From: Solibacillus merdavium
Lineage (GTDB): Bacteria; Bacillota; Bacilli; Bacillales_A; Planococcaceae
Assembly: GCF_014836935.1 (NCBI RefSeq)
Contig: NZ_JACSPW010000003.1
Coordinates: 62,001 to 126,000 of the forward strand
Reading direction: 5' to 3'
Length of the DNA stretch: 64,000 bases
Every line of letters starts with the position of its first letter. Positions within the stretch are counted from its first letter, which is position 1. The notes below the pieces were generated by a model. That model saw only the letters and a program-made list of their open reading frames with translations, was not told where the DNA came from and ran no database searches. The position numbers were made by a program, and so were the translations under genes. Positions 42,581-51,313 of the stretch are shown in pieces.

Positions 42581-44089
42581 TTGCTACAAACATTGGAAAT
42601 GAAGCAAGAGATAAAACGACTAAATAAGGAATTCCTCCATTCAGCAGATTTTGTAGTTAAAGAAATAAGGATTGGTCAAGTTGAAGAAGCAATTTTGTGT
42701 TATTATTCCTCCCTTGTAAATAAGGCAGACGTCGAACAAAATTTAATGAACCTTAGACAATTGAGTCAGCTAGCACAAGAAAATCTAGACAGTGTTCAAA
42801 ATAATGGCAAAATAAATTCGAACGAATTAGAAAAAAATGGAAATAACGCAATTCCAAAACAGCTTGTTAAAGATGATTCAATTACCATTACTACAGAAAA
42901 GTATAATCAGCAAAAACTAGTTGACTATGTATGCAACGGCGAGACAATAATCATTCTTATTCAATCCAACCAGATGATTAGAATAAACAATGCAGATTTT
43001 GCCCATAAAACACCTGAAGAGCCTGAAACAGAACAAATAATACGTGGCTCTCATGAAGGGTTTGTAGAGAATTTTGATACGAATGTGTCACTTATAAGAA
43101 AACGTATAAAAAATAATAAACTCGTTGTAAAAGAGGTTTTACTTGGTAAGGAGACAAAAACAACTGCTTACTACTTTTATGTAGAGGGTGTAGTTGATAC
43201 AGAAGCACTTAAAACAGTTGAAAAACGATTAAGTGAAATTGAACTGGATATGTTTTATAGCATTGGACAGCTTAGTGACCAACTAGACGATCAAGTGTGG
43301 TCTCCATTTCCTCAACTTTTAAATACAGAACGACCAGACCGTGTTGTAGCGAATATTTTAGAAGGCAAAATTGCGATTATGACTGATTTGTCTCCTACAG
43401 CACTTATTGGCCCTGTAACATTTTTTTCCTTTTACCAAACACCGGATGATTTTAACGCACGCGTATTAGTCGGTACATTTTATCGGTTAATGCGAATTTT
43501 CAGCTTTGTATCCGCCATATTTTTGCCAGCATTTTATATTGCCATTGTAAGCTTTCACTTTGAGGTACTACCACTCGAACTTGGTAACAAAGTAAAGTCA
43601 GATATCAACCAAATTCCATACAGGCCACTGATCGAGGCAATGATCATGGAAATAACGATTGAACTTATACGTGAGGCGAGTGTTCGACTCCCGAAATCTA
43701 TTGGTCAGACAATCGGTATTGTTGGGGGACTTGTTATTGGCGACGCGATTGTAAGTGCGGGACTTGTATCAAATTTGATGGTTATTGTCGTTGCATTTAC
43801 AGCAATTTCAAGCTTTGTAGTACCATCTGTCGAACTTAACACATCGATTCGAATGCTTCGTTTTCCTTTCATGTTTTTGGCTTCACTGTTCGGATTTTTC
43901 GGTATTGTAATTGGTACTTTTTTATTGGTTATTCATTTATTGAATTTGAGTTCATTAAAACGACCTTATTTTTCACCGATTATTCCATTCGAGCCAAAAG
44001 AATTAAAAAAGATTTTTCTTAGAGCACCTAATTATAAAGCAAAAAAACAGGCAACAAGCTTTTCTCCTAAAAAGGATGATAATACATGA
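42581..44089 (+). CDS. Spore germinant receptor subunit A (GerA family)
   Basis: 502 residues from TTG 42581, 5 bp after GGGGGAG; the ATG at 42527 lacks a site. The N-terminal half is the soluble GerAA domain, followed by the membrane region with five to six helices (FVSAIFLPAFYIAIVSFH, IGIVGGLVIGDAIVSAGLVS, MFLASLFGFFGIVIGTFLL). The motif RPDRVVANILEGKIAIMTD marks the family. With subunits B and C it forms the receptor in the spore inner membrane that senses nutrients. The insert with Asn-rich sequence near 85-110 is longer than usual. The next gene overlaps by 4 bp. Confidence 0.95.
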   Translation: MLQTLEMKQEIKRLNKEFLHSADFVVKEIRIGQVEEAILCYYSSLVNKADVEQNLMNLRQLSQLAQENLDSVQNNGKINSNELEKNGNNAIPKQLVKDDSITITTEKYNQQKLVDYVCNGETIIILIQSNQMIRINNADFAHKTPEEPETEQIIRGSHEGFVENFDTNVSLIRKRIKNNKLVVKEVLLGKETKTTAYYFYVEGVVDTEALKTVEKRLSEIELDMFYSIGQLSDQLDDQVWSPFPQLLNTERPDRVVANILEGKIAIMTDLSPTALIGPVTFFSFYQTPDDFNARVLVGTFYRLMRIFSFVSAIFLPAFYIAIVSFHFEVLPLELGNKVKSDINQIPYRPLIEAMIMEITIELIREASVRLPKSIGQTIGIVGGLVIGDAIVSAGLVSNLMVIVVAFTAISSFVVPSVELNTSIRMLRFPFMFLASLFGFFGIVIGTFLLVIHLLNLSSLKRPYFSPIIPFEPKELKKIFLRAPNYKAKKQATSFSPKKDDNT

Positions 44090-45135
44090 GCATCCAATTG
44101 ACGAAATTACAATTATTTTTATTAATGTTCGTAATGCAAACGGGGTTTGTATATACTTCCTTTCAAAATATAATAATCGAACACGGAAACCGTGATGCAA
44201 CAATACAATTTATCATTATTTCGGTTATCTTTTTTTTGCAATTATTATTTTTTGAAAGAACACATAAATACTTCGTGCTAAATAGTTTTACAAAAACGCT
44301 GTATCTAATTTACTGGTCGTTATATGTTACTGTGTTCGTTATTTATATCACATATGTACTAACTTCATGGATATTTCCAAATACACCTACTATAGTACTT
44401 ATTGCAATTTTTTTATCTGTTTGTTTTTATGCAAGTATTAGTAGACCAGAGACCGCAGTTAATATTGGTGTCGTGTTAATACCAATGCTCTTTTTGTTTT
44501 TAGTATTTATGTTTTTGACTATTCCAAATTTACATGCTACGAATTTATTGCCATTTTTTTATGACCGACAAGATACTTGGTGGATGGGGTTTATTTATGC
44601 GACATATGCATTTGGTGGTGCAGAAGTATTTGTAGTCCTTCGTAAATATTTAGTGAGTAATGATAAAATACCAAAAAAATCTCTTTTTCTTTATTTTTCG
44701 TTGCTAACTAGCTTTTATCTGTTATCTATTTCATTTTCATTGATGTACTTTTCATTAGAAGAGATAAAACTGATTCCTGAACCTATTTTATATATTCTGC
44801 ATTCAGTAGAAGTAACATTTGCAAAGAGATTAGATATATTTTTTGTATATATATGGCTTTCTTGGTCGTTAGTTGCCATTGTCAATTACGCCCTCGTTAT
44901 GCGATTAGTCTATTTTGAAAAAAAGCGCCGTTTACCCAGACTGCAGCAACTCATTTTTTTTGCAATCATCGGTATAACAGCTAACTTTCTTATAAAATTT
45001 TCAGTATTGGATTTTTTGAATAATTATTTAGTTTATCTGAATATTATTTTTACATTTATTTTACCGGTACTTATTATTTTTGTTAATAAAATAAGGGGGC
45101 GAACTGTATCCGAATTAGAGAAATCATCCTCATAA
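44086..45135 (+). CDS. Spore germinant receptor subunit B (GerB family)
   Basis: 349 residues with ten hydrophobic helices of the amino-acid/polyamine transporter fold (endospore germination permease). It starts in the ATGA overlap with subunit A. The pattern LLPFFYDRQDTWWMGFIYATYAFGGAEV near 155-180 is typical of GerB proteins. Subunit B holds the nutrient-binding pocket in the spore inner membrane. The third gene begins inside the 3' end of this one. Confidence 0.92.
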   Translation: MSIQLTKLQLFLLMFVMQTGFVYTSFQNIIIEHGNRDATIQFIIISVIFFLQLLFFERTHKYFVLNSFTKTLYLIYWSLYVTVFVIYITYVLTSWIFPNTPTIVLIAIFLSVCFYASISRPETAVNIGVVLIPMLFLFLVFMFLTIPNLHATNLLPFFYDRQDTWWMGFIYATYAFGGAEVFVVLRKYLVSNDKIPKKSLFLYFSLLTSFYLLSISFSLMYFSLEEIKLIPEPILYILHSVEVTFAKRLDIFFVYIWLSWSLVAIVNYALVMRLVYFEKKRRLPRLQQLIFFAIIGITANFLIKFSVLDFLNNYLVYLNIIFTFILPVLIIFVNKIRGRTVSELEKSSS

Positions 45136-46178
45136 TTTCGCCAATAGCACTATTATTACTAACGGGATGTTGGGATGAGAGGCTATATAAAAATTCATCT
45201 GTTGTATCACTAACTGGGTTTGAAGGCACTATTGGTGACTTAACTGCATTTTATGCGTATCCAGAAGCAACTACAGAGGAAATGCAAACGATTATTATTA
45301 CAGGTATTGGGATTTCACCACGGGATGTTCGGCAGGATGCAGAGCTAAAAGTAGAACAAACATTAGACTTATCAGTTTTATCAACTGTACTTATTTCGGA
45401 AGACTCTGCAAAAGATGATATATATGAATATTTGGATGGTTATTTCCGCGATCCTAATAGTCCGATAACTTCAAAATTAGCTATAATTCAAGGCGATTTA
45501 AAACCATTTTTTGAACTGAGTGAACAAAAGCAAACAACTGCAGGCGAGTATTATGAGCGATTTATTACAAGCTTGGAAGAAAATTCGTTAGTAATACCTT
45601 ATACATTGCAAACAGCATGTGCAATACTATTTGAAAATGCGCAGGATTTAGCCTTGCCCTATTTAAAAATGGGGGAGGATGGTCGCCCAGTTTCCGATGG
45701 TTTAGCCCTGTTTTCCGGTCGTGCATTTACCGGAAGCACTTTAAACACAAATGAAGGGGTTATGTTGAATATATTAAATAATTCCCTTGGTTTTGCGACA
45801 CGTATTAGTTATTTATATAAGGATAGTCCAGTAACAGTGCGAATTAATAAAACTAAAAGGAATCTCGATATTTCTGAAAATAAAATTGTAATAGATAAAA
45901 AACTGGAATTGATGGTCTCGGAATATCCCCAAGATCATTTGAGTGATGACATTCAAAGGAAGGACCTCCAACAATTCCTTACTGAAAAAATTGAACAGGA
46001 TATGAATGAAGTGATAAAAAAATTACAAGAAGCAAAGAGTGATGCGTTAGGGCTTGGGCGTGGTGTACGTGCTTTTCATCCTAAATACTTTAAGAAAGAC
46101 TGGAATGAACATTTTTCAACTATGGATATATCCGTCAAATTAAGTGTAGAAATTGTTAAAACAGGTATATTAGAATAA
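45108..46178 (+). CDS. Spore germinant receptor subunit C (GerC lipoprotein), probable AUC start
   Basis: From ATC at 45108 the product has 356 residues and begins IRIREIILIISPIALLLLTG before the lipobox Cys21 (LLTGCWDER), the standard GerC leader. No ATG, GTG or TTG exists in this stretch; AAGGGGG ends 8 bp before ATC. The first ATG, 45282, lies 58 codons in and would delete the lipobox. The body shows GerC features (FLTEKIEQDMNEVIKKLQEAKSDALGLG, then RGVRAFHPKYFKKDW). It overlaps the B gene by 28 bp, so translational coupling may help a weak start. An ATT at 45114 is the alternative. Confidence 0.85.
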   Translation: MRIREIILIISPIALLLLTGCWDERLYKNSSVVSLTGFEGTIGDLTAFYAYPEATTEEMQTIIITGIGISPRDVRQDAELKVEQTLDLSVLSTVLISEDSAKDDIYEYLDGYFRDPNSPITSKLAIIQGDLKPFFELSEQKQTTAGEYYERFITSLEENSLVIPYTLQTACAILFENAQDLALPYLKMGEDGRPVSDGLALFSGRAFTGSTLNTNEGVMLNILNNSLGFATRISYLYKDSPVTVRINKTKRNLDISENKIVIDKKLELMVSEYPQDHLSDDIQRKDLQQFLTEKIEQDMNEVIKKLQEAKSDALGLGRGVRAFHPKYFKKDWNEHFSTMDISVKLSVEIVKTGILE

Positions 46179-46199
46179 AGGATTTTGGAGGGGATATTG

Positions 46200-47057
46200 A
46201 TGGACAAAGATATGAGCTATGGTGATGATTATAAATTCATTCCTGCGACTTCGAAACAGAGTGGTATAAGTATAGAGGTATTACCTGACTTGTATGTACA
46301 CACAGTACAGATCGTAAATATCGTCTTTTATAGCTGCCCAAATAGCGATGATTTCGTGTTAATTGATGCGGGCATGCCGTACAGTTCAGAAGCCATCATC
46401 ACAGCTGCTGAAAAAAGGTTTGGGGAAAATGCAAGACCGAAAGCGATCATTCTGACACACGGCCATTTCGATCATGTAGGTGCAGTCATCGAATTAGTAA
46501 GACATTGGAAAGTACCGGTTTATGCCCATTCTTTAGAATTACCTTATTTAACAGGGGAAATCGATTACCCTGAAGCAGATCCGAGTTCAGATAGTGGGCT
46601 AGTAGCAAAAATGTCGCCAATATTTCCAAATGAGGCGGTTAATCTAACAGGTTATATCGAGGAGCTGCCACTTGATGGAACGGTTCCATATATGGAAGGG
46701 TTTCAATGGATTCATACACCGGGTCATTCTCCGGGACATGTATCGTTATTTAGGGAAAGTGATGGTGCATTAATCGTAGGTGATGCCTTTGTGACGGTGA
46801 AGCAAGAATCGCTTTATAAAGTATTTACACAGGAAAAGGAAATCAATGGTCCGCCAAAGTATTTTACGACAGACTGGGCTTCGGCATCAGAATCAGTAAA
46901 AAAATTGGAAGCTTTGAAACCATCCCTTGCCATTACAGGTCACGGCTTACCGATGAGCGGTGAAGAATTAACGCAAAACTTAAAAAGGCTTGCAGATGAT
47001 TTTAAAGAAATCGCAATCCCGAATAAAGGGAAGTATGTCAATAAAGAAAATGAGTGA
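46200..47057 (+). CDS. MBL-fold metallo-hydrolase
   Basis: 285 residues from the ATG at 46200, 6 bp after GGAGGGG. The metallo-beta-lactamase motif THGHFDH is near 85-91, with later ligands in HTPGHSPGHVSLF, VGDAF and GHGLP. It binds two metals and hydrolyses small thioesters, lactones or phosphodiesters; the substrate is unknown. It sits 21 bp after gerC and probably shares the transcript, though nothing links it to germination. A terminator follows. Confidence 0.9.
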   Translation: MDKDMSYGDDYKFIPATSKQSGISIEVLPDLYVHTVQIVNIVFYSCPNSDDFVLIDAGMPYSSEAIITAAEKRFGENARPKAIILTHGHFDHVGAVIELVRHWKVPVYAHSLELPYLTGEIDYPEADPSSDSGLVAKMSPIFPNEAVNLTGYIEELPLDGTVPYMEGFQWIHTPGHSPGHVSLFRESDGALIVGDAFVTVKQESLYKVFTQEKEINGPPKYFTTDWASASESVKKLEALKPSLAITGHGLPMSGEELTQNLKRLADDFKEIAIPNKGKYVNKENE

Positions 47058-47062
47058 AAAAG

Positions 47063-47095
47063 GCGTGTCCGATATTTTTTGGACACGCAGTTTTA
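47063..47095 (+). terminator. Terminator after the MBL gene
   Basis: Stem GCGTGTCC/GGACACGC with a T-rich loop, followed by AGTTTTATT. Confidence 0.75.
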
Positions 47096-47102
47096 TTGGA
47101 AA

Positions 47103-47960
47103 TTAATTATTCAAATCATATAACCCAGGGCTATGTTCATTTGGCATATCGGGCATTAGCGGTACTGGGAATCCTGCTGGCGGCGGTGTTACCTGATATG
47201 TTCCACCATTTCGGCTCGGAGATGTCCCTTGGAGAATTTCGCCGATTCGCGTCGGGTCCAGTCTAAAGTTGAATTGGGTATTATGATAGCCCATATCAAC
47301 AAATTTTCGGCATTCCGGATACTTATTTATATCATAATTTGGAATCGGGAAGAGTTTTCCCCAATCCACACCTAATGTTTCGAGTGCTTTCGCAAAGGCA
47401 TTTTGATGTGCATTATCACGCACGATTAAAAATGCTAGGGTCTCACGGAACGTCTGGTTTGAACTCATTTCGTAGATTCGCGTTTTCTGCAGCACACCTG
47501 TTGATTCCAATACAAGGTTATTCAGTAAATCTGCTGCGAGGTTACCGTGCGAGTATACCCATGAGCCGTTCCATGGATTACCGGCAGCATCTACTGGCAA
47601 TGATGCCTGTGCACCGATAATGTAGTGATGGGGATTGGCATGTCGAACTGCATCATCTAATGGCGATTGATCCATACCATTATTACCTGGTGCACTCGAC
47701 TCTCCTGAACCATTCAATAATTGATTAATTGTATTTTGAACAAGTTCCACATGGGCGATTTCCTCTAAAAAAATACCGCGAAGTAAATCCCGGAACTGTG
47801 TTTCTTTTCCTCTGAAATTGGAGCTTTGGAAGAAAAATTGCATCATTGTACGCATTTCGCCGTAATGTCCGCCTAAAATTTCCTGCAATACGCGGGCAGC
47901 TTCCGGGTCTGGTTTATCGGGCTTAATAATATTGATTAACTCTTCTTTGTAGTAATACAT
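47103..47960 (-). CDS. Manganese catalase
   Basis: 285 residues of ferritin-like four-helix fold with a dimanganese site. Glu35 in GGHYGEMRTMMQ, Glu66 and His69 in EEIAHVELV, and the second set in LESTGVLQKTRIYEM and DNAHQNAF provide the metal ligands. It breaks down hydrogen peroxide without heme. The C-terminal extension is Pro-rich (YQVTPPPAGFPVPLMPD). Spore formers often place such catalases in the spore coat (CotJC-like), but no cotJ genes are adjacent. GAGGGGAATT precedes the ATG. Confidence 0.92.
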   Translation of the reverse strand: MYYYKEELINIIKPDKPDPEAARVLQEILGGHYGEMRTMMQFFFQSSNFRGKETQFRDLLRGIFLEEIAHVELVQNTINQLLNGSGESSAPGNNGMDQSPLDDAVRHANPHHYIIGAQASLPVDAAGNPWNGSWVYSHGNLAADLLNNLVLESTGVLQKTRIYEMSSNQTFRETLAFLIVRDNAHQNAFAKALETLGVDWGKLFPIPNYDINKYPECRKFVDMGYHNTQFNFRLDPTRIGEILQGTSPSRNGGTYQVTPPPAGFPVPLMPDMPNEHSPGLYDLNN

Positions 47961-48060
47961 AATTCCCCTCGATTCATAAATATTTTCTTACTTTGCTATA
48001 AATATTATGGTCAAATAAAATGAAGGCATGCATTGACAAATATAATGATCAATAGAATTA

Positions 48061-48101
48061 AAAAAACAATATTTTCAATTTATAGGGAAATTGAAAATAT
48101 T
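48061..48101 (-). terminator. Terminator of the ECF sigma/ABC operon
   Basis: Stem CAATATTTTCAATTT/AAATTGAAAATATTG, followed on the minus strand by five T. Confidence 0.8.
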
Positions 48102-48106
48102 GTTGC

Positions 48107-48355
48107 TTAGTAAAGAAATAATATTTGAACCATTGCCAAAAATATTCCACAGGCTATTGGAAATAGCTTTAAAAATAGGTAACCATTGTTACTGTCAGAC
48201 AACTTCTCTAAAGGATCCTTAGCAGGGGAACCTAAATAACGGATAAAACGATTGAAAGGTGATTGTTTAACAGAAAGCTTTTTTGTTGGTACATCTATTT
48301 TGTAAGTCTCCAACAAGTTTGCGAGTTCTTCTTCGTTTTTAAAATCCTCTTTCAT
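48107..48355 (-). CDS. Small membrane protein, probable anti-sigma factor
   Basis: 82 residues: an acidic soluble N-terminus (MKEDFKNEEELANLLETYK) and one C-terminal membrane helix (about 61-81). It overlaps the upstream sigma gene by 17 bp. In B. subtilis sigY is followed by yxlC, a small membrane anti-sigma factor, so the same role is inferred from position, size and topology. I see no sequence motif that proves it. Confidence 0.55.
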   Translation of the reverse strand: MKEDFKNEEELANLLETYKIDVPTKKLSVKQSPFNRFIRYLGSPAKDPLEKLSDSNNGYLFLKLFPIACGIFLAMVQILFLY

Positions 48356-48878
48356 GTTGGAACGCCTCCTTTAACTCAATTTTCAAGACTTGAATGGCTT
48401 TGTGTAAACGGGATTTAACTGTACCTGTTGGAATACTTAATATAAGTGCTATTTCTTCTAATGGTAAATCTTCATAATAGGCAAGTAAAATCACCGCACG
48501 TTGTTTGTCCGGGAGTTTTGCAATTGCCTGCTGAATCATAAGTTTATCATCCGTTTGCAGCGCTTTTTTAGGAATAGGAACTAAAAAAGGTAACAGCGTT
48601 TGCCACCGTTTTCTTCTATTTAACTTATTAATTAAATGACGATAGGCGATTTGAAATAAAAACGATTTCACTGTGCCAAGGGATGCATTGTACTGTTGAT
48701 GCTTCTTTTGCAATATTTCAAATGCATCATGAACCGTATCGATACTAATTTGTTCTTCTTTCGTATAGCGGAATAAAAAGCAATATAGAGGCTCATGAAG
48801 TCGTTCGTATAACACACCTAATGCCTCTATATTACCCGTTTGAACCTGCTGCATCAATTCTTCATTCGTCAATGTCAT
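48339..48878 (-). CDS. ECF sigma factor, SigY-like context
   Basis: 179 residues from the ATG at 48878 (GGTGA 5 bp upstream; a TTG at 48890 is less likely). Region 2 has LYCFLFRYTKEEQISIDTVH and SFLFQIAYRHLINKLNRR; region 4 has AIAKLPDKQRAVILLAYYED and IPTGTVKSRLHKAIQVLK. It lies within a five-gene overlapping operon with an ABC transporter, like B. subtilis sigY-yxlCDEFG but with the order changed. It probably drives its own operon; the inducing signal is unknown. Confidence 0.88.
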   Translation of the reverse strand: MTLTNEELMQQVQTGNIEALGVLYERLHEPLYCFLFRYTKEEQISIDTVHDAFEILQKKHQQYNASLGTVKSFLFQIAYRHLINKLNRRKRWQTLLPFLVPIPKKALQTDDKLMIQQAIAKLPDKQRAVILLAYYEDLPLEEIALILSIPTGTVKSRLHKAIQVLKIELKEAFQHERGF

Positions 48879-49245
48879 GGACTTCACCAAATTGAGCTTT
48901 AATACTTTTTAAAGTAGAAGAAATTCTTGTTACTAAATAGGAAACCGTTACAATGACCCACGCTTGCGCCTGATTTGTAAAAAATTGAACGTATGGGTTT
49001 TCAACGGTTTCACCACCGAAAGTAAGCAGCATATTTAATGCTTGAACACAAAAGATAGTATAAATGGCGATTATAAGTGTAAGTGTATCAAATACATTCC
49101 AGCGTAAATAAATTTTTGTTTTTTTATAGTTAATTTTGCCGTTTTCTTTAATGACATATTTTTTGTGGTAAGGAATCATGATACCAAGAATAATAACGAT
49201 CCAGATAGCAGCCACGATAAGAGAAATAATAAATCCGATACCCAT
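48862..49245 (-). CDS. Membrane protein of the ECF/ABC operon
   Basis: 127 residues from ATG 49245; a frame from 49302 overlaps the permease and lacks a site. Helices are at about 4-25, 48-75 and 88-110. The last residues (SSTLKSIKAQFGEVHDIDE) are polar. It overlaps the permease stop by a few bases (49251 and 49245 are adjacent) and the sigma start at 48878. Its position fits the small membrane proteins YxlD or YxlE of the sigY locus, but no clear similarity is seen. Confidence 0.65.
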   Translation of the reverse strand: MGIGFIISLIVAAIWIVIILGIMIPYHKKYVIKENGKINYKKTKIYLRWNVFDTLTLIIAIYTIFCVQALNMLLTFGGETVENPYVQFFTNQAQAWVIVTVSYLVTRISSTLKSIKAQFGEVHDIDE

Positions 49246-49250
49246 TTTAC

Positions 49251-50009
49251 TCAGTCCTGCCTTATATAAATTTGTTTTGCAAATATACTTAATACCATAC
49301 AAAGAATTGTTAGTATAATACTATATTGATAAAGAGGTAGCCATGTATGGTCATTTAAATTTAACTGGAATTGCAATGTATCACTTAAATATAGCATCGG
49401 ATTCCAAATTAAGTAAATATAATAATCTTGTGGTTGTTGCTCGTTAATCGTTAAAAATAGCGATGTCATCGTAATGGAAAACATAAATACAAGCATAATA
49501 GGGACAAGCAAACTTTGTGCAACTTTCCCGTTTTTTACAATACCAGCTACGATAAAGCATAGTGGATAGATCGCGAGTAAAACAAAATTACAGATTAAAA
49601 TAATGGAAATAAGAGCAGATATGGATAGTGAAATAATGAAGGAATAGCCTGCCAATAAAAGTAATAACACGAAATTCATCATTAGAAAAACGCCTAAACC
49701 AATCCCAAGAAAATACTTTGCCGGTGAAATATTTGTTCTTTTGAGTAGATGAATTGTATTATTCGCCTTTAAATCTGCCAAATAGATCGTGGCACTTGAG
49801 AATGCAAAGGCAAATACTAAAAGCATAATGGAAATCGGAAAAAACTGTCCTTTAATCATAAAGTCCAACGTTTCAGGACTACTTTTTATACTGATCGTAC
49901 ATATCCATGAACAAATGATAAATATAAAGGCAGGAAGCAAATTACCAAGAAAGACGCCAGTGTTACGAATGGATTCTAATATAAAGCTTTTTGCTACTTG
50001 AAGAATCAT
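49251..50009 (-). CDS. ABC-2 type transporter permease
   Basis: 252 residues with six hydrophobic helices, the ABC-2 permease layout: helices near 20, 58, 100, 130, 165 and 225. No further motif. It overlaps the ATPase gene by 4 bp and so forms a transporter with it; the pair resembles YxlF-YxlG. Export of a peptide or a lipid is possible, but the substrate is unknown. GGGGGTC with short spacing precedes the ATG. Confidence 0.82.
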   Translation of the reverse strand: MILQVAKSFILESIRNTGVFLGNLLPAFIFIICSWICTISIKSSPETLDFMIKGQFFPISIMLLVFAFAFSSATIYLADLKANNTIHLLKRTNISPAKYFLGIGLGVFLMMNFVLLLLLAGYSFIISLSISALISIILICNFVLLAIYPLCFIVAGIVKNGKVAQSLLVPIMLVFMFSITMTSLFLTINEQQPQDYYIYLIWNPMLYLSDTLQFQLNLNDHTWLPLYQYSIILTILCMVLSIFAKQIYIRQD

Positions 50010-50722
50010 TTGATCCGACCCCCTAATAATTGTCCTGTCACTTCAAAATAAACAGCTTCTAAACCTGAAAATGTGGGATTTTTATATTTCTCTACAAGTT
50101 CCTCTGTCGTACCGTGTTCGATAAATTGTCCATCCTGCATTATATAGACGAAATCAAATAACGACTCCAGCCCTTTAATTTCGTGGCTAATAATAATCAA
50201 ACATTTATTTTGAAGGTGTACTTGATTTTGCAGAAAACCGAATAATTGCTTTTTCTTTTTCAAATCCAAATCTGCAAATGGTTCATCTAAAAGGACAATT
50301 GGTTTGCTCATCAAAAATGCTAAGTACAGGGATAGGGCTTTTCGTTGTCCACCCGAAGTATTTTTAATTAATGTTTTTTCATACTGGGCAATATCCAATA
50401 GTTCGTAAAGATCTTTAATGTTGGAAGGATTTGCAATCAATTTTGTGAAAAGCTGAATTACTTCCTTCACTTTTAAAAAAGAATAACTTTCAAAAAACTG
50501 ATATTGTAGTGCGACTAAATTTGAGACATCTTCATGCTCGTTTCCACGGATAGACCCATGATCGACTTTTTCATCCCCAGCAATGCATTTTAACAATGTC
50601 GATTTCCCAGCACCATTATCACCGAGCAACAGGTAGCAATGGCCATACTGAAATGTTGATGATATTCCATTTAAAACAGAGTGGTTCTGATAGGATTTTT
50701 GAACTTTATCTAAAATTAACAA
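50006..50722 (-). CDS. ABC transporter ATP-binding protein
   Basis: 238 residues from TTG 50722, 7 bp after AGGGGG; the ATG at 50746 precedes that site. Walker A is GDNGAGKST (about 32-40), the signature NTSGGQRKALSLY near 120, and Walker B IVLLDEPFADLDL near 145. The signature has TSGG in place of LSGG. It is the first gene of the five-gene unit and pairs with the permease. An alternative role in bacteriocin immunity cannot be excluded. Confidence 0.88.
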   Translation of the reverse strand: MLILDKVQKSYQNHSVLNGISSTFQYGHCYLLLGDNGAGKSTLLKCIAGDEKVDHGSIRGNEHEDVSNLVALQYQFFESYSFLKVKEVIQLFTKLIANPSNIKDLYELLDIAQYEKTLIKNTSGGQRKALSLYLAFLMSKPIVLLDEPFADLDLKKKKQLFGFLQNQVHLQNKCLIIISHEIKGLESLFDFVYIMQDGQFIEHGTTEELVEKYKNPTFSGLEAVYFEVTGQLLGGRIK

Positions 50723-50818
50723 GGTGAAGCCCCCTTTAAATTTCATTTCACTAACTATACAAATGGGGGAAGGGGAAAGTTCATTTTTTATTTGAAAAAT
50801 TTACAAGTTATTTATGAA

Positions 50819-51078
50819 CTGCCTTTATATGCTTTTGCGAGGCCAACCAATACCAAAACGTCACCAAAATAAGGGAAGATTTTACCGTTATTTGAAGGGT
50901 GTAGCTCCATTTCGGGGTAAATAAGGGAACGCTTTACCGTTATTTTAAAAAAAATCCTGAAATTTCATGTTTTTCAGGTCAATAACGGAAATTCCTTCCC
51001 TTATTTTTACTGTTTTTTATGTTTTTTTAAAAATAACGGAAATTCATTCCTCTATTTATTTCATTACGCAATACAATC
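50819..51078 (+). repeat. Mosaic repeat element, copy E (internal fragment)
   Basis: Only the interior is present: the tail of the GCGAGGCCAACCAAT module (50836) and the four ACCGTTATT/AATAACGGA boxes (50893, 50934, 50983, 51033). Neither terminal inverted repeat is visible. About 85 percent identical by eye to copy A over this interval. Confidence 0.75.
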
Positions 51079-51138
51079 TGCCTCCCCATCACAAACCACT
51101 CGCTTTTAGGAACAGCGTTGAAAGATATGATAATAAAA

Positions 51139-51171
51139 AACAGCGACCTCATAGTGACGCGCTGTTTTTTT
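51139..51171 (+). terminator. Orphan terminator
   Basis: Stem AACAGCG/CGCTGTT with seven T, with no gene ahead of it; see findings. Confidence 0.55.
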
Positions 51172-51313
51172 ATATAACCTCGTTTCCAATATTTCAAATG
51201 TTACGTTTATATTTTATAAGATTATATTTTTATAAACAGGGTACAAAATTAGTAGAGAGGTTGAGAGTTACCTATCTTATGAAATTTGCTATTTTGTATG
51301 AGGAGGATTTTAC

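Noticed and set aside
47339-47620. Frame antisense to Mn catalase
   Set aside because: Antisense to a gene with clear metal-ligand motifs; no ribosome site.
51174-51313. PerR box or SigB promoter before katE
   Set aside because: TTATAAGATTATA falls short of the 7-1-7 PerR pattern; a GTTT..GGGTAC pair is spaced 28 bp, too far for SigB.
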